DNA of 60,439 bases from Providencia sneebia DSM 19967. Lineage in GTDB: Bacteria; Pseudomonadota; Gammaproteobacteria; Enterobacterales; Enterobacteriaceae. Below the pieces are notes generated by a model, which saw only the letters and a program-made list of their open reading frames with translations, did not search any database and was not told the origin of the DNA. The stretch spans positions 1 to 60,439 of the forward strand of contig NZ_CM001773.1 of NCBI RefSeq assembly GCF_000314895.2, in the 5' to 3' direction. A program made the position numbers and the translations under genes. Below, in pieces: positions 24,386 to 35,197 of this stretch (its first letter is position 1; each line of letters starts with the position of its first letter).

Positions 24386-27280
24386 ATGGAAAAAAAACCT
24401 GAGAATGCAATTGCCGAGCCTTCGCTCGATAAAACCTATAACCCAGCTGAGATTGAACAATCTCTCTATGCTCACTGGGAAAAAAGTGGCTACTTCAAAC
24501 CAAATGGTGATACCAGCCAAGACAGTTTCTGTGTCGTAATCCCACCACCGAACGTCACTGGTAGCCTGCATATGGGCCATGCTTTCCAACAAACAATTAT
24601 GGATACCATGATCCGTTACCAACGCATGCAAGGTAAAAATACCTTATGGCAAACAGGTACTGACCATGCGGGTATCGCAACACAAATGGTTGTTGAGCGC
24701 AAAATTGCAGCTGAAGAAGGTAAAACTCGCTACGATTACGGTCGTGATGCTTTTATCGACAAAATTTGGCAATGGAAAGCAGAATCAGGTGGCACCATTT
24801 CCCAACAAATGCGCCGTTTAGGTGATTCTGTTGATTGGGAGCGCGAACGATTTACCATGGATGAAGGCTTATCAAAAGCAGTTAAAGAAGCGTTCGTTCG
24901 TCTATATAAAGATAACTTAATTTATCGTGGTAAGCGCCTAGTTAACTGGGACCCTAAATTACACACTGCAATTTCTGATCTGGAAGTTGAAAACCGCGAA
25001 ATTAAAGGTTCAATGTGGCATCTGCGCTACCCATTAGCAGATGGTGCAAAAACAGCAGAAGGTCAAGATTACCTAGTTGTAGCAACGACTCGACCAGAAA
25101 CCATGCTTGGTGATACTGGTGTTGCGGTCAACCCAGAAGATCCTCGCTATAAAGATTTAATTGGCAAAGAAATTATCCTGCCATTAGTCAACCGCCGTAT
25201 TCCTATTGTTGGTGATGAACATGCCGACATGGAAAAAGGCACAGGTTGCGTCAAAATCACACCTGCTCATGACTTTAACGACTATGAAGTTGGTAAACGC
25301 CACCAGCTACCCATGATCAATATCTTGGACTTAGACGGTAATATCCGTAATGAAGCCGAGGTTTTTGATACTAACGGGAACCCATCAACAGCTTATGCTA
25401 ATGATATTCCTGAAGCTTACCGTGGTGTTGAACGTTTTGCTGCACGTAAAGCGCTGGTTGCAGAATTTGAACAGCTTGGATTATTAGTTGATATCAAACC
25501 TCATGATTTAACGGTTCCTTACGGTGACCGTGGTGGTGTTGTTATCGAGCCAATGCTAACTGACCAATGGTATGTTCGCACTAAGCCATTAGCGGAAGAA
25601 GCTATTAAAGCGGTTGAAGATGGCCGCATTCAGTTTGTGCCTCGTCAATACGAAAACATGTACTATTCTTGGATGCGTGATATTCAAGACTGGTGTATTT
25701 CTCGCCAATTATGGTGGGGCCACCGCATTCCTGCTTGGTATGATGATAAAGGCAATGTGTATGTGGGTCGTGATGAAGAAGAAGTCCGCCGTGAAAATAA
25801 TCTCGGTGCAGAAATTGCCCTTCGCCAAGATGATGATGTGCTCGATACGTGGTTCTCATCTGGTTTATGGACTTTCTCAACACTTGGCTGGCCAGAAAAT
25901 ACAGAAGCACTGAAAACATTCCATCCAACGGATGTGTTGGTCAGTGGCTTCGACATTATCTTCTTCTGGATTGCTCGTATGATCATGCTGACAATGCATT
26001 TCATCAAAGACGAGAATGGCGCTCCTCAAGTTCCGTTTAAGACAGTCTACATGACAGGTCTTATCCGTGATGAAGAAGGCCAAAAAATGTCAAAATCTAA
26101 AGGGAATGTTATCGACCCTCTGGATATGATTGACGGAATTTCATTAGAAGGTTTGCTGGAAAAACGTACTGGCAATATGATGCAGCCTCAGCTTGCAGAG
26201 AAAATTGCTAAACGAACTCAAAAAGAGTATCCAGATGGTATTGAAGCTCATGGTACTGATGCCCTGCGCTTTACCTTAGCCGCTCTTGCTTCAACGGGTC
26301 GTGATATCAACTGGGATATGAAACGTCTTTCTGGCTACCGTAATTTCTGTAATAAGCTCTGGAATGCTAGCCGTTTTGTGTTAATGAACACAGAAAACCA
26401 AGATTGTGGTCAACAAGGTGGCGAAATGAGCTTCTCCTTGGCAGATCGCTGGATCATGGCGCAGTTCAACCAAACCGTGAAAGCTTACCGCGAAGCACTT
26501 GATACTCATCGCTATGATATCGCAGCGGGTATTTTATATGATTTTACTTGGAATGAGTTCTGTGACTGGTATCTTGAGCTGTCTAAACCTGCGGTACATA
26601 AAGGTAATGAAGCGCAAGTCCGCGCAGCACGTTTCACACTCATTGAAGTGTTAGAAGGCTTACTGCGCCTTGCACATCCAATCATTCCATTTATCACTGA
26701 AACTATTTGGCAACGCGTCAAAGTGGTCAAAGGCATTGATGCGGATACTATCATGCTACAACCATTCCCTGAATTTGATGCAACTAAAGTTGATGAGTTA
26801 GCATTAAGTGACTTAGAGTGGATTAAAGAAGCCATTATTGCGGTACGAAATATTCGTGCTGAAATGAATATCGCACCGGGTAAACCACTGGATGTGATGT
26901 TACGTGGTGCATCAGAAGATGCTAAACGCCGAGTTGCTGAAAACCAAAACTTTATTAAATCAATGGCTCGCCTTGCTAGCATTGTTGTATTGGCTGAAGG
27001 TGAAGAAGCACCTATTTCGGTGACCAAACTGGTCGATGGTGCAGAAATCTTAATTCCAATGGCAGGCTTGGTAGATAAAGAAGCTGAACTTGCTCGTCTT
27101 GATAAAGAGCTAGAGAAAGTCATTAAAGAAATCACAGCTATTGAAAGCAAGCTTGCTAATGAAGGTTTTGTTAGCCGCGCCCCAGCTGCTGTTGTTGAAA
27201 AAGAGCGTGAACGTTTAGCTGCCAATATCGAAGCTAAAAATAAATTAGAAGCCCAGAAAGTGACAATAGCTTCACTGTAA
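24386..27280 (+). CDS. valS: Valyl-tRNA synthetase
   Basis: A 964-aa class Ia aminoacyl-tRNA synthetase that charges tRNA-Val. The nucleotide-binding HIGH motif appears as HMGH ([10 protein letters not shown]) and the second as KMSKS ([10 protein letters not shown]). A large CP1 editing domain lies between them and an anticodon-binding domain follows. The C-terminal coiled-coil arm ([20 protein letters not shown]) is typical of bacterial ValRS. A strong terminator lies 21 bp past the stop. Confidence 0.98.
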   Translation: MEKKPENAIAEPSLDKTYNPAEIEQSLYAHWEKSGYFKPNGDTSQDSFCVVIPPPNVTGSLHMGHAFQQTIMDTMIRYQRMQGKNTLWQTGTDHAGIATQMVVERKIAAEEGKTRYDYGRDAFIDKIWQWKAESGGTISQQMRRLGDSVDWERERFTMDEGLSKAVKEAFVRLYKDNLIYRGKRLVNWDPKLHTAISDLEVENREIKGSMWHLRYPLADGAKTAEGQDYLVVATTRPETMLGDTGVAVNPEDPRYKDLIGKEIILPLVNRRIPIVGDEHADMEKGTGCVKITPAHDFNDYEVGKRHQLPMINILDLDGNIRNEAEVFDTNGNPSTAYANDIPEAYRGVERFAARKALVAEFEQLGLLVDIKPHDLTVPYGDRGGVVIEPMLTDQWYVRTKPLAEEAIKAVEDGRIQFVPRQYENMYYSWMRDIQDWCISRQLWWGHRIPAWYDDKGNVYVGRDEEEVRRENNLGAEIALRQDDDVLDTWFSSGLWTFSTLGWPENTEALKTFHPTDVLVSGFDIIFFWIARMIMLTMHFIKDENGAPQVPFKTVYMTGLIRDEEGQKMSKSKGNVIDPLDMIDGISLEGLLEKRTGNMMQPQLAEKIAKRTQKEYPDGIEAHGTDALRFTLAALASTGRDINWDMKRLSGYRNFCNKLWNASRFVLMNTENQDCGQQGGEMSFSLADRWIMAQFNQTVKAYREALDTHRYDIAAGILYDFTWNEFCDWYLELSKPAVHKGNEAQVRAARFTLIEVLEGLLRLAHPIIPFITETIWQRVKVVKGIDADTIMLQPFPEFDATKVDELALSDLEWIKEAIIAVRNIRAEMNIAPGKPLDVMLRGASEDAKRRVAENQNFIKSMARLASIVVLAEGEEAPISVTKLVDGAEILIPMAGLVDKEAELARLDKELEKVIKEITAIESKLANEGFVSRAPAAVVEKERERLAANIEAKNKLEAQKVTIASL

Positions 27281-27301
27281 TTCTTAGCCTCTGATTTTTC
27301 T

Positions 27302-27340
27302 AAAGCCTTTATTGTTCAATCAATAAAGGCTTTTTATTTT
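27302..27340 (+). terminator. Terminator after valS
   Basis: AAAGCCTTTATTG-TTCAAT-CAATAAAGGCTTT with TTTATTTT behind it: a perfect 13-bp stem. Confidence 0.93.
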
Positions 27341-27476
27341 AATGAACAGTAAAGTCTATACCATTAGTAATTATTCTATTATCATCAAACGACTGCGTTC
27401 GCAGTTCTCAGCTTGAAGTGCCCTTCTGGTTCTCTTTCACTGAGCAGTCAAACATAACAAAAAGAAAGAGTCTGAT

Positions 27477-27974
27477 ATGACAACAAACACAAACTACACC
27501 ATTCGTTTAATCGAAGAAAAAGATAATGCGGGTATTGCTACGGTGATCCGTGAAGTTTCAGCAGAACACGGACTGACAGCAGATAAAGGTTATGCTGTTG
27601 CTGACCCAATTTTAGATACTCTCTACGATGTCTACAATAAGCCTCGTAGTGCTTATTGGGTTGTAGAAATGGATAATAAGATTGTTGGTGGCGGAGGTGT
27701 TTCTCAGCTTGCTGGTGGTGATACTGAAACAGCTGAATTACAAAAAATGTATTTATCTTCAGTGCTTAGAGGTAAAGGATTAGCGAAACAGATAGTGCTA
27801 ATGTCATTAGAATTCGCAAAAGAGCAAGGCTATAAAAACTGCTATCTCGAAACAACCGCTGACCTGCAAGCTGCTATTAAGTTATATGAAAAACTGGGCT
27901 TTGAGTTTATCGACAAGCCAATGGGCAATACAGGTCATAGTGACTGTGAAATTAGAATGTTAAAAGCACTCTAA
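27477..27974 (+). CDS. yjgM: GNAT-family acetyltransferase YjgM
   Basis: A 165-aa GCN5-related N-acetyltransferase matching E. coli YjgM in sequence and position between valS and rra[39 protein letters not shown] (the acetyl-CoA loop R/Q-x-x-G-x-G/A) and [10 protein letters not shown]. It should transfer an acetyl group from acetyl-CoA to a small molecule in the cytoplasm; the physiological substrate is not settled. A perfect hairpin is shared with convergent rraB. Confidence 0.9.
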   Translation: MTTNTNYTIRLIEEKDNAGIATVIREVSAEHGLTADKGYAVADPILDTLYDVYNKPRSAYWVVEMDNKIVGGGGVSQLAGGDTETAELQKMYLSSVLRGKGLAKQIVLMSLEFAKEQGYKNCYLETTADLQAAIKLYEKLGFEFIDKPMGNTGHSDCEIRMLKAL

Positions 27975-27987
27975 TTTGCCGAAAACC

Positions 27988-28017
27988 AAAAAAGGATAGC
28001 GATTTGCTATCCTTTTT
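27988..28017. terminator. Bidirectional terminator, yjgM and rraB
   Basis: AAAAAAGGATAGC-GATTT-GCTATCCTTTTT: T-tract on both strands, between convergent genes. Confidence 0.9.
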
Positions 28018-28038
28018 ATCTAGAAGATGAATAATCAA

Positions 28039-28452
28039 TTAATGAATACGTTCGCCTTCATCTTCTTCGTCATCACCATCTTCATCATCTTCGCCATCAG
28101 GATCTTCAAAATAGGTGCCCCAACCATCATAGTTGACACCCATTTTTTCAGCTAGCTGCATCAATTGTTCAACTTGAGCGTCAATGAGCTCAGCATTCAG
28201 CGCACATTCACTGATGACATCACAACACATCAATGTTACACCATTTTCCACTTCCAGCTCTTCAGCATCAGTGACTTCGTAACCTAACTTAAAGGCTTCC
28301 ACTGCGGCTTTTTCGAGTAATGTGAAATTATCAGCCGAGAAATGGTGCTCAATTGCATATAATGCATCTGGATCACTGCCATCTTCCAATAATTCTTCAA
28401 TGATCAAGCGCGTTTCTTCGCATTGTGCTTCTAACTCTGCTTTATCTACCAT
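28039..28452 (-). CDS. rraB: Ribonuclease E inhibitor RraB
   Basis: A 137-aa acidic protein that binds the C-terminal scaffold of RNase E and alters degradosome composition and mRNA decay. [20 protein letters not shown], then [19 protein letters not shown], then DAQVEQLM and WGTYFEDP follow E. coli RraB closely; the C-terminal tail is a run of Asp/Glu. The start at 28,452 ([10 protein letters not shown]) has GAGGTG upstream and matches the family; an upstream in-frame ATG at 28,491 is not needed. Confidence 0.94.
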   Translation of the reverse strand: MVDKAELEAQCEETRLIIEELLEDGSDPDALYAIEHHFSADNFTLLEKAAVEAFKLGYEVTDAEELEVENGVTLMCCDVISECALNAELIDAQVEQLMQLAEKMGVNYDGWGTYFEDPDGEDDEDGDDEEDEGERIH

Positions 28453-28556
28453 ATCCACACCTCTTTTTATTATTGCTAGTCTCATCAGCATTGTTCCATA
28501 CGGTTGTCAGTAACACCATACCTGAATGAATAATTTCTTTTCTTCAAGGGGTTGAT

Positions 28557-28595
28557 TTTGAATTTTTATGAATATAAATTGAATATTAATTCAAA
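28557..28595 (+). promoter_or_regulatory. Tandem ARG boxes (ArgR operator) of argF
   Basis: Two 18-bp ARG boxes, 28,557-28,574 (TTTGAATTTTTATGAATA, imperfect) and 28,578-28,595 (ATTGAATATTAATTCAAA, a full consensus match), are separated by 3 bp, the spacing known for ArgR hexamer operators. They end 18 bp before the argF ATG. Confidence 0.85.
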
Positions 28596-28613
28596 TAAAA
28601 AAGGCCGCATTTT

Positions 28614-29639
28614 ATGAATCCCTTCTATAAAAAGCATTTCTTAAGATTGCTTGATTTCACAACAAGTGAAATTCATTCATTATTAAAACTCGCAGCATGG
28701 CTAAAAGCAGAAAAACGTGCTGGGAGTGAGCAACCCTTTCTTTCGGGTAAAAATATTGCTTTAATTTTTGAAAAAGATTCGACCCGTACCCGCTGTGCTT
28801 TTGAAGTTGGTGCTTTTGATCAAGGTGCAAGGATCACCTATCTGGGTCCATCTGGTAGCCAAATTGGCCATAAAGAGACAATGAAAGATACCGCCAGAGT
28901 TTTAGGCAGAATGTATGATGGCATTCAATATCGCGGATATAGCCAATCAACAGTAGAAACATTAGCTGCGCACTCGGGAGTGCCTGTATGGAATGGATTA
29001 ACAGATGAATTCCATCCCACACAGTTATTAGCCGACCTGCTGACCATTCAAGAACACTTACCTAATAAACCATTATCAGGTATTAAATTTGCTTACTTAG
29101 GTGATGCAAGAAATAACATGGGTAACTCCATGCTAGAAGCAGCAGCATTAACGGGAATGGATGTTCGCTTAGTTGCGCCAAAAAGTTGCTGGCCGGAGGA
29201 AACACTTGTCGAAGAGTGCCGCAAAGCTGCGCAAAAAACAGGTGGCAAAATCACCCTAACAGAAGATGTGGCTGAAGGCGTGAAAGATGTCGATTTTTTA
29301 TACACGGATGTGTGGGTTTCAATGGGCGAGCCGAAAACGGTTTGGACAGAGCGGATCAACTTGCTCAAACCCTATCAAGTCAATATGGATGTGATCAAAT
29401 TAACGGGCAATCCTAACGTGAAATTTCTTCACTGCTTGCCTGCCTTCCATAATGAAGAGACAACTTTAGGTGCTCAATTAGCTGAAGAGTTTAATATGTG
29501 GGGCGGCTTAGAAGTGACAGAAGAGGTTTTTGAATCCCCTTATAGCATTGTGTTTGATGAAGCAGAAAACCGTTTACATACCATCAAAGCGGTAATGGTT
29601 GCTACATTAGCACCGGAATTACCCGCGAAGGCAATGTAA
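28614..29639 (+). CDS. argF: Ornithine carbamoyltransferase
   Basis: A 341-aa enzyme of arginine synthesis that joins ornithine and carbamoyl phosphate to give citrulline. Carbamoyl-phosphate contacts are STRTR (near residue 60) and HPTQ; the ornithine/catalytic loop is [10 protein letters not shown]. It is in the position of E. coli argI, next to rraB and pyrBI. ARG boxes upstream indicate repression by arginine through ArgR. ArgI is the other common name. Confidence 0.96.
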   Translation: MNPFYKKHFLRLLDFTTSEIHSLLKLAAWLKAEKRAGSEQPFLSGKNIALIFEKDSTRTRCAFEVGAFDQGARITYLGPSGSQIGHKETMKDTARVLGRMYDGIQYRGYSQSTVETLAAHSGVPVWNGLTDEFHPTQLLADLLTIQEHLPNKPLSGIKFAYLGDARNNMGNSMLEAAALTGMDVRLVAPKSCWPEETLVEECRKAAQKTGGKITLTEDVAEGVKDVDFLYTDVWVSMGEPKTVWTERINLLKPYQVNMDVIKLTGNPNVKFLHCLPAFHNEETTLGAQLAEEFNMWGGLEVTEEVFESPYSIVFDEAENRLHTIKAVMVATLAPELPAKAM

Positions 29640-29662
29640 TCCTATCGATCAAAAATAGCTTC

Positions 29663-29699
29663 TTAAGCAGAGATTGAATAGATATCGCTCTCTGCTTAA
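29663..29699 (+). terminator. Hairpin after argF
   Basis: TTAAGCAGAGA and TCTCTGCTTAA form an 11-bp stem 23 bp past the stop. The tail is AT-rich but not a clean U-tract. Confidence 0.55.
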
Positions 29700-29847
29700 A
29701 TAAATCTAAATTATTGATATTTAATCAATATAAATTAGATAAATCTTTACGACATCAATATTGATTGAATGCCATTAATATCCAACTGATTTCATAAATA
29801 TTTATCTAATCGCGAATAAAAAATTTCTTTTTTCTTTATGCAAACGC

Positions 29848-29875
29848 TTGCCTCACAGAAAGACGCGCGTATAAT
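29848..29875 (+). promoter_or_regulatory. Promoter of pyrL-pyrB-pyrI
   Basis: TTGCCT (29,848-29,853), 16 bp, TATAAT (29,870-29,875), 25 bp upstream of the leader-peptide ATG. Confidence 0.75.
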
Positions 29876-29900
29876 GCGCCACAATTTGTCGGGAGAAACC

Positions 29901-30053
29901 ATGAACGTTGTCACTCTATTTTTTACAGAGCACACTTCCACTACACTGCCTTACTGCGGTCTAGGTAATCTGTTTTTCCCCTCCGTATTTCAAAAAAGCC
30001 CCTCAATTGAGGGGCTTTTTTTTGCTCTTTCACCGGACTACATAGCTTGCTGA
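29901..30053 (+). CDS. pyrL: pyrBI leader peptide PyrL
   Basis: A 50-aa leader peptide (MNVVTLFFTEHTSTTLPYCG...) with GGGAGAA before its ATG. Its reading frame runs through the attenuator hairpin at 29,992-30,023 and ends 15 bp before pyrB. In the known E. coli mechanism, low UTP slows RNA polymerase in the leader's U-rich stretch, the ribosome catches up and prevents the terminator. The same layout is here, including U runs (CTGTTTTTCCCC) ahead of the hairpin. The peptide itself probably has no job. Confidence 0.85.
   Translation: MNVVTLFFTEHTSTTLPYCGLGNLFFPSVFQKSPSIEGLFFALSPDYIAC
29992..30023 (+). terminator. UTP-sensitive attenuator of pyrBI
   Basis: AAAAAAGCCCCTC-AATT-GAGGGGC followed by TTTTTTTT, inside the pyrL frame and 46 bp before pyrB. 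It is a classic attenuator. Confidence 0.93.
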
Positions 30054-30068
30054 TATAGGAGAACAACG

Positions 30069-31004
30069 ATGCCAAATCCTTTATACCTTCGCGATATTAT
30101 CTCAATTAATGATTTAGATCGCACAGACCTTGAGCTAGTACTCAATGTTGCAGCATCTTTAAAACAGCACCCACAGCCAGAATTTCTAAAACATAAAGTG
30201 ATCGCCAGTTGTTTTTTTGAAGCTTCAACACGTACGCGTTTATCATTTGAAACAGCCATGCATCGTTTAGGTGCTTCTGTCGTCGGTTTTTCAGATAGTG
30301 CGAATACATCGCTAGGTAAGAAAGGTGAAACGCTTGCTGATACTATTTCTGTCATCAGCCAATATGTTGATGCGATTGTGATGCGCCACCCACAAGAAGG
30401 TGCTGCACGCTTGGCTAGCCAATTTTCGGGTCATATTCCTATCATTAATGCAGGTGATGGTTCAAACCAACACCCAACACAAACATTGCTCGATCTGTTC
30501 ACTATTCAAGAGACACAAGACCGATTAGATAATCTGCAAATCGCCATGGTGGGAGACCTAAAATATGGTCGCACCGTGCATTCATTAACCCAAGCATTGG
30601 CTAAGTTTTCAGGGAATCACTTCTACTTTATCGCGCCAGAAGCGCTTTCTATGCCAAACTACATTTTGCATCTCTTAGAAGAAAAAGGCTCAACTTATAG
30701 TTTGCATAACAATATTGATGAAGTGCTGCCAGAACTCGATATCCTCTATATGACTCGTGTGCAGAAAGAACGTTTAGATCCATCAGAATATGCCAATGTC
30801 AAAGCACAATTTGTTTTACGTGCCGCTGACCTGAATGTCGCTAAACCTAATTTAAAAGTTCTACACCCGCTACCGCGTATTGATGAGATTGCCGTTGATG
30901 TTGATGCCACCCCATATGCTTACTACTTTCAACAAGCAGGAAACGGCATCTATGCAAGACAAGCTCTGCTATCACTGGTTTTAAATAAAGAATTAGCAAT
31001 CTGA
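30069..31004 (+). CDS. pyrB: Aspartate carbamoyltransferase catalytic subunit
   Basis: A 311-aa catalytic chain of ATCase, which makes carbamoyl aspartate in pyrimidine synthesis. Carbamoyl-phosphate loop [13 protein letters not shown] and the C-terminal HPLPR are in place. The regulatory chain gene follows after 13 bp, so the c6r6 holoenzyme is expected. Controlled by the upstream attenuator. Confidence 0.98.
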   Translation: MPNPLYLRDIISINDLDRTDLELVLNVAASLKQHPQPEFLKHKVIASCFFEASTRTRLSFETAMHRLGASVVGFSDSANTSLGKKGETLADTISVISQYVDAIVMRHPQEGAARLASQFSGHIPIINAGDGSNQHPTQTLLDLFTIQETQDRLDNLQIAMVGDLKYGRTVHSLTQALAKFSGNHFYFIAPEALSMPNYILHLLEEKGSTYSLHNNIDEVLPELDILYMTRVQKERLDPSEYANVKAQFVLRAADLNVAKPNLKVLHPLPRIDEIAVDVDATPYAYYFQQAGNGIYARQALLSLVLNKELAI

Positions 31005-31017
31005 GGAGAAAAATATC

Positions 31018-31482
31018 ATGACACACGATCATAAATTACAAGTCGAAGCCATTAGTTGCGGTACTGTCATTGACCATATTCCTGCTCAAATTGGTTTTAA
31101 GCTACTGAGCTTATTCAAACTCACTTTAACAGATGAACGCATTACTATTGGTTTAAATTTACCTTCTAATAATTTAGGTAAAAAAGATTTAATTAAGATA
31201 GAAAACACTTTCTTAACACCAGAGCAAGCAAACCAACTCGCCATGTATGCCCCTGAAGCCACGGTTAATCGTATTGAAGATTATCAAGTTGTTGAGAAGC
31301 TAGCACTAAGATTACCAGAGCATATTGAGAATGTATTAATTTGTCCAAATAGTAACTGCATCAGCCATAACGAACCTGTTGCAAGTCGTTTTAAAGTGAA
31401 AAAGATTGGCAAAGAAGTCGCGCTAACGTGTCTGTTTTGTGAGAAACAATTTGATCGAGATGCGGTTATTAATAATCAATAA
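31018..31482 (+). CDS. pyrI: Aspartate carbamoyltransferase regulatory subunit
   Basis: A 154-aa regulatory chain that binds CTP, UTP and ATP. The N-terminal allosteric domain ([20 protein letters not shown]) is followed by a zinc domain with CPNSNC and CLFC, which contacts PyrB. Its length matches E. coli PyrI. GGAG lies upstream. Confidence 0.98.
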   Translation: MTHDHKLQVEAISCGTVIDHIPAQIGFKLLSLFKLTLTDERITIGLNLPSNNLGKKDLIKIENTFLTPEQANQLAMYAPEATVNRIEDYQVVEKLALRLPEHIENVLICPNSNCISHNEPVASRFKVKKIGKEVALTCLFCEKQFDRDAVINNQ

Positions 31483-31503
31483 ATAATTAGGTTGCTAATT
31501 TTC

Positions 31504-31541
31504 TTCCGTCATATGCATACTTTCACTCGCATATGACGGAA
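31504..31541 (+). terminator. Long hairpin after pyrI
   Basis: TTCCGTCATATGC and GCATATGACGGAA form a perfect 13-bp stem with a 12-nt loop 21 bp past pyrI. A weak ATTTG follows, so it may be a partial terminator or an mRNA-stabilising end ahead of ridA. Confidence 0.6.
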
Positions 31542-31668
31542 ATTTGTCTGTACGCATCAAAGCATTATAATAACCACACTCTACTCAAAGTCTTTTAAGT
31601 TGTAGCTAAAAACCGAGCAACATGAAATACAATGAGTAATCCCTGTTACGTGTTTAAATGGAGTATTT

Positions 31669-32055
31669 ATGTCATACGAAATCAATACAGAAAACGCACC
31701 AGCAGCAATCGGTCCTTATGTCCAAGGTGTTGACTTAGGCAGCATGGTAATCACTTCAGGCCAAATTCCTGTTAACCCTAAAACAGGCGAAGTTCCATCT
31801 GATATTGCCGCGCAAACTCGTCAATCATTAGATAACGTAGTGGCTATTTTAGAAAAAGCGGGACTTAGTGCAGCAAATATTGTTAAAACAACGGTATTTG
31901 TCAAAGATTTGAATGACTTTGCAACTGTTAACGCAACTTATGAAGAGTTCTTCAAACAACATAACGCACCATTCCCTGCACGTTCTTGCGTAGAAGTTGC
32001 ACGTCTACCAAAAGATGTAAAAATTGAAATCGAAGCAATTGCTGTCCGTAAATAA
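31669..32055 (+). CDS. ridA: Enamine/imine deaminase RidA
   Basis: A 128-aa YjgF/YER057c/UK114-family protein that hydrolyses reactive 2-aminoacrylate and other enamines released by PLP enzymes. INTENAPAAIGPYVQGVDLG, FVKDLNDFATVNATYEEFF and the Arg in PARSCVEVARLPKD are conserved. It follows pyrBI as in E. coli. GGAG lies 7 nt before the ATG. Confidence 0.96.
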   Translation: MSYEINTENAPAAIGPYVQGVDLGSMVITSGQIPVNPKTGEVPSDIAAQTRQSLDNVVAILEKAGLSAANIVKTTVFVKDLNDFATVNATYEEFFKQHNAPFPARSCVEVARLPKDVKIEIEAIAVRK

Positions 32056-32416
32056 TTGATTGCGTCTGATAACAAAATGACTTCTCTCACTTAGTCAGAA
32101 TTGTTACCCAAAAAATATGCGGGCAATGTTTTCTACTTTTGCTCGCATTATCTCTCTTGAATACACCCCCTAATTTTCAAAACTAACAGACATGATACTT
32201 CAACACGTTTACACATCTTAAAAAGTATAATAGCCAACTAAAACAAGATAATTATCCATTTGATTTATATGGATATAAATCGTTCTTTTTTGTCTATTTT
32301 ATCGTCACAATATTTCTGACCGACAAAATTATCATCAAAAATAATAATACGCAGTTGGTTAGTAAAATTTAAATACTTTTCTCGTGTTTTGATATTCATA
32401 CAAATTATTTTTTTCT

Positions 32417-32430
32417 TTGTCTTAGATCAA
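32417..32430 (+). promoter_or_regulatory. Possible FNR site upstream of nrdD
   Basis: TTGTCTTAGATCAA has a perfect right half (ATCAA) and three of five in the left half. FNR activation of nrdDG is known in E. coli, which supports an otherwise modest match. Confidence 0.45.
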
Positions 32431-32456
32431 AAAAACGATAGCTAAAAAAGAATAAT

Positions 32457-32505
32457 TTACTATATATTGTGGTTTAATATCACAACAAAACACTATATGT
32501 AGTAT
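32457..32505 (+). promoter_or_regulatory. Pair of NrdR boxes
   Basis: ACTATATATTGTGG (box 32,457-32,472) and ACACTATATGTAGTAT (32,490-32,505) both fit the ACAC-WATATATW-GTGT type motif of the nucleotide-sensing repressor NrdR. They are 33 bp apart, three helical turns, the usual arrangement. Confidence 0.75.
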
Positions 32506-32569
32506 TTATTCACAGATTTATCCACAAGCTTATTTTCGTGTTTATGATTAATTTAAGCATTGTGGATAA
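32506..32569. promoter_or_regulatory. Cluster of DnaA boxes upstream of nrdD
   Basis: TTATTCACA (32,506-32,514, one mismatch), TTATCCACA (32,518-32,526, perfect) and TGTGGATAA (32,561-32,569, perfect on the minus strand) lie just upstream of nrdD. DnaA control is known for the aerobic nrdAB genes of E. coli. Confidence 0.65.
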
Positions 32570-32589
32570 CTCGACAAGGAGCATTGAAA

Positions 32590-34728
32590 GTGAAAACGGT
32601 TGTGATTAAACGTGACGGTTGCCAAGTAAATTTTGATCTCTATAGGATACAAGAAGCCATCAAACATGCTGCTGCTGCTGTCAATGTTCAAGATGCGCAT
32701 TATTGCCTTCAAGTGGCTAATTCTGTTGCAGAACAACTTGCCAACCGTGAAACCGTTGATATTCACGAAATTCAAGATGCCGTTGAAAACCAACTTATGT
32801 CTGGTCCTTACAAAGATCTGGCTCGTGCCTATATCGAATATCGCCATGATAGAGATATTGAACGTGAAAAACGTAGTCAGCTGACACATGATATCAGAGG
32901 ATTGATAGAACAAAGTAATGTGTCACTGTTAAATGAAAATGCCAACAAAGATAGCAAAGTCATTCCAACACAGCGCGATTTACTTGCGGGTATTGTCGCA
33001 AAGCACTACGCTAAACAGCATATTTTGCCTCGAGATGTTGTTGTTGCTCATGAACGCGGTGAAATTCACTATCATGATCTCGATTATGCCCCATTTTTCC
33101 CCATGTTTAACTGCATGCTAATTGACTTAGAAGGCATGTTAACCAATGGATTTAAAATGGGTAATGCTGAAATAGAGCCACCTAAATCTATTTCAACAGC
33201 AACAGCAGTTACTGCACAAATTATTGCACAAGTTGCTAGCCATATTTATGGTGGCACTACGATTAACCGTATTGATGAAATTCTTGCGCCTTATGTACAA
33301 ATTAGCTACCAAAAACACTTAAAAATAGCTGAAAAATGGGGAATTGCGGATATTCAAGGTTATGCAGATAGCCAAATAGAAAAAGAGTGTTATGACGCTT
33401 TCCAATCCCTTGAATATGAAGTCAATACATTACACACCGCCAATGGTCAAACCCCTTTTGTCACCTTTGGTTTTGGGCTAGGAACATCCAAAGAAGCACG
33501 GTTGATACAACAATCAATTCTTAAAAACCGGATTGCTGGATTAGGTAAAAATCGTAAAACGGCTGTATTCCCTAAACTGGTTTTTGCCATTAAGAAAGGT
33601 CTAAACCATCAATTTGGCGATCAAAATTACGACATCAAACAGCTCGCCCTTGAATGTGCAAGTAAACGGATGTACCCAGACATTCTTAACTATGACCAAG
33701 TGGTTGAAGTGACAGGCTCGTTCAAAACCCCAATGGGTTGCCGCAGTTTCTTAGGTGTCTATGAAGAAAATGGTCAGCAAATTCATGACGGGCGCAATAA
33801 CTTAGGCGTCATTAGCCTAAACTTACCGCGTATTGCAATTGAAGCACAAGGCAACGAAGATGCCTTTTGGTCACTGTTAGACGAGCGCCTTGCTATCGCG
33901 AAAAAAGCCCTAATGACCCGAATTGCTCGCTTAGAAAAAGTGAAAGCACGAGTCGCGCCTATTTTATATATGGAAGGTGCATGTGGTGTTAGGTTAAATG
34001 CCGACGACAATGTTGCTGAAATCTTTAAACATGGTCGAGCTTCCATCTCATTAGGCTATATTGGCTTACATGAAACCATCAATGCGCTCTTTGGCACGCA
34101 AGAGCATGTCTTTGATAACACAAAACTAAGAGAAAAAGCTGTCGAGATTGTCAATCACTTACGCCAAGCGACAGAAGAATGGAAATCTGAAACAGGCTAC
34201 GGTTTTAGCTTATACAGTACGCCAAGTGAAAACTTATGTGATCGTTTTTGCCGTTTAGATACAGCTCAGTTTGGCATTATTCCTGGTGTAACAGAAAAAG
34301 GTTATTACACGAATAGCTTCCATCTTGATGTCGAAAAACAAGTCAATCCGTACGACAAAATCGATTTTGAAAAACCTTATCCTGCAATCGCAAATGGTGG
34401 ATTTATTTGTTATGGCGAATATCCTAATTTACAACATAACCTTAAAGCGCTTGAGGATGTTTGGGATTATAGCTATGAGCATGTTCCTTATTATGGAACA
34501 AATACACCAATTGATGAATGTTATGAGTGCGGCTTTACAGGTGAATTTCAGTGTACAAGTAAAGGTTTTGTGTGCCCACGCTGCGGAAACCATGATACCA
34601 ATCGAGTATCCGTCATTCGACGAGTTTGTGGTTACTTAGGCAGCCCCGATGCACGACCATTTAATGCAGGAAAACAAGAAGAAGTTAAACGTCGGATAAA
34701 ACATTTAGGTAATGGTCAACTAGGTTAA
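32590..34728 (+). CDS. nrdD: Anaerobic ribonucleoside-triphosphate reductase
   Basis: A 712-aa class III ribonucleotide reductase that makes dNTPs without oxygen. The N-terminal ATP-cone (VIKRDGCQVNF) is the allosteric site. The C-terminal zinc site uses CYECG and CPRCG, and the glycyl radical Gly is in RRVCGYLGSPDARPFN. The start is GTG at 32,590: AAGGAG lies 8 nt upstream and the length then equals E. coli NrdD; the open frame goes ten codons further up without a ribosome site. nrdG follows after 4 bp. Confidence 0.97.
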   Translation: MKTVVIKRDGCQVNFDLYRIQEAIKHAAAAVNVQDAHYCLQVANSVAEQLANRETVDIHEIQDAVENQLMSGPYKDLARAYIEYRHDRDIEREKRSQLTHDIRGLIEQSNVSLLNENANKDSKVIPTQRDLLAGIVAKHYAKQHILPRDVVVAHERGEIHYHDLDYAPFFPMFNCMLIDLEGMLTNGFKMGNAEIEPPKSISTATAVTAQIIAQVASHIYGGTTINRIDEILAPYVQISYQKHLKIAEKWGIADIQGYADSQIEKECYDAFQSLEYEVNTLHTANGQTPFVTFGFGLGTSKEARLIQQSILKNRIAGLGKNRKTAVFPKLVFAIKKGLNHQFGDQNYDIKQLALECASKRMYPDILNYDQVVEVTGSFKTPMGCRSFLGVYEENGQQIHDGRNNLGVISLNLPRIAIEAQGNEDAFWSLLDERLAIAKKALMTRIARLEKVKARVAPILYMEGACGVRLNADDNVAEIFKHGRASISLGYIGLHETINALFGTQEHVFDNTKLREKAVEIVNHLRQATEEWKSETGYGFSLYSTPSENLCDRFCRLDTAQFGIIPGVTEKGYYTNSFHLDVEKQVNPYDKIDFEKPYPAIANGGFICYGEYPNLQHNLKALEDVWDYSYEHVPYYGTNTPIDECYECGFTGEFQCTSKGFVCPRCGNHDTNRVSVIRRVCGYLGSPDARPFNAGKQEEVKRRIKHLGNGQLG

Positions 34729-34732
34729 TACT

Positions 34733-35197
34733 ATGAATTACCATCAATATTATCCTGTTGATGTGGTAAATGGGCCAGGTACACGCTGCACATTATTTGT
34801 CTCTGGCTGCATTCATCAGTGCCGTGGTTGTTACAATAAAAGCACTTGGCGCACTGATTCAGGTATTTTATTCACTCAACAGATGGAAGATAAGATCATT
34901 GATGATCTGCAAGATACTCGGATCCGCCGGCAAGGTTTATCTCTTTCTGGCGGTGATCCTTTGCATCCGGCCAACTTATCGGTAATTCACCATTTAGTAC
35001 AGCGCGTCAAGACAGTTTGTCCCGATAAAGATATTTGGTTATGGACAGGTTATTTATTAGCGGAGTTAACCCCAGAACAACGCCAAGTAGTTAACTTAAT
35101 TAACGTACTGATTGATGGGAAATTTGTCCAAGAACTGTATGATCCTCAACTTCTTTGGCGAGGAAGCAGTAACCAAGTGATCCATAAACTACGCTAA
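34733..35197 (+). CDS. nrdG: Anaerobic ribonucleotide reductase activating protein
   Basis: A 154-aa radical SAM enzyme that creates the glycyl radical on NrdD. The iron-sulphur triad is C-x3-C-x2-C in GCIHQCRGC, and the SAM contact is SGGDPL. It overlaps the convergent yhbP gene by 4 bp. Confidence 0.97.
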   Translation: MNYHQYYPVDVVNGPGTRCTLFVSGCIHQCRGCYNKSTWRTDSGILFTQQMEDKIIDDLQDTRIRRQGLSLSGGDPLHPANLSVIHHLVQRVKTVCPDKDIWLWTGYLLAELTPEQRQVVNLINVLIDGKFVQELYDPQLLWRGSSNQVIHKLR

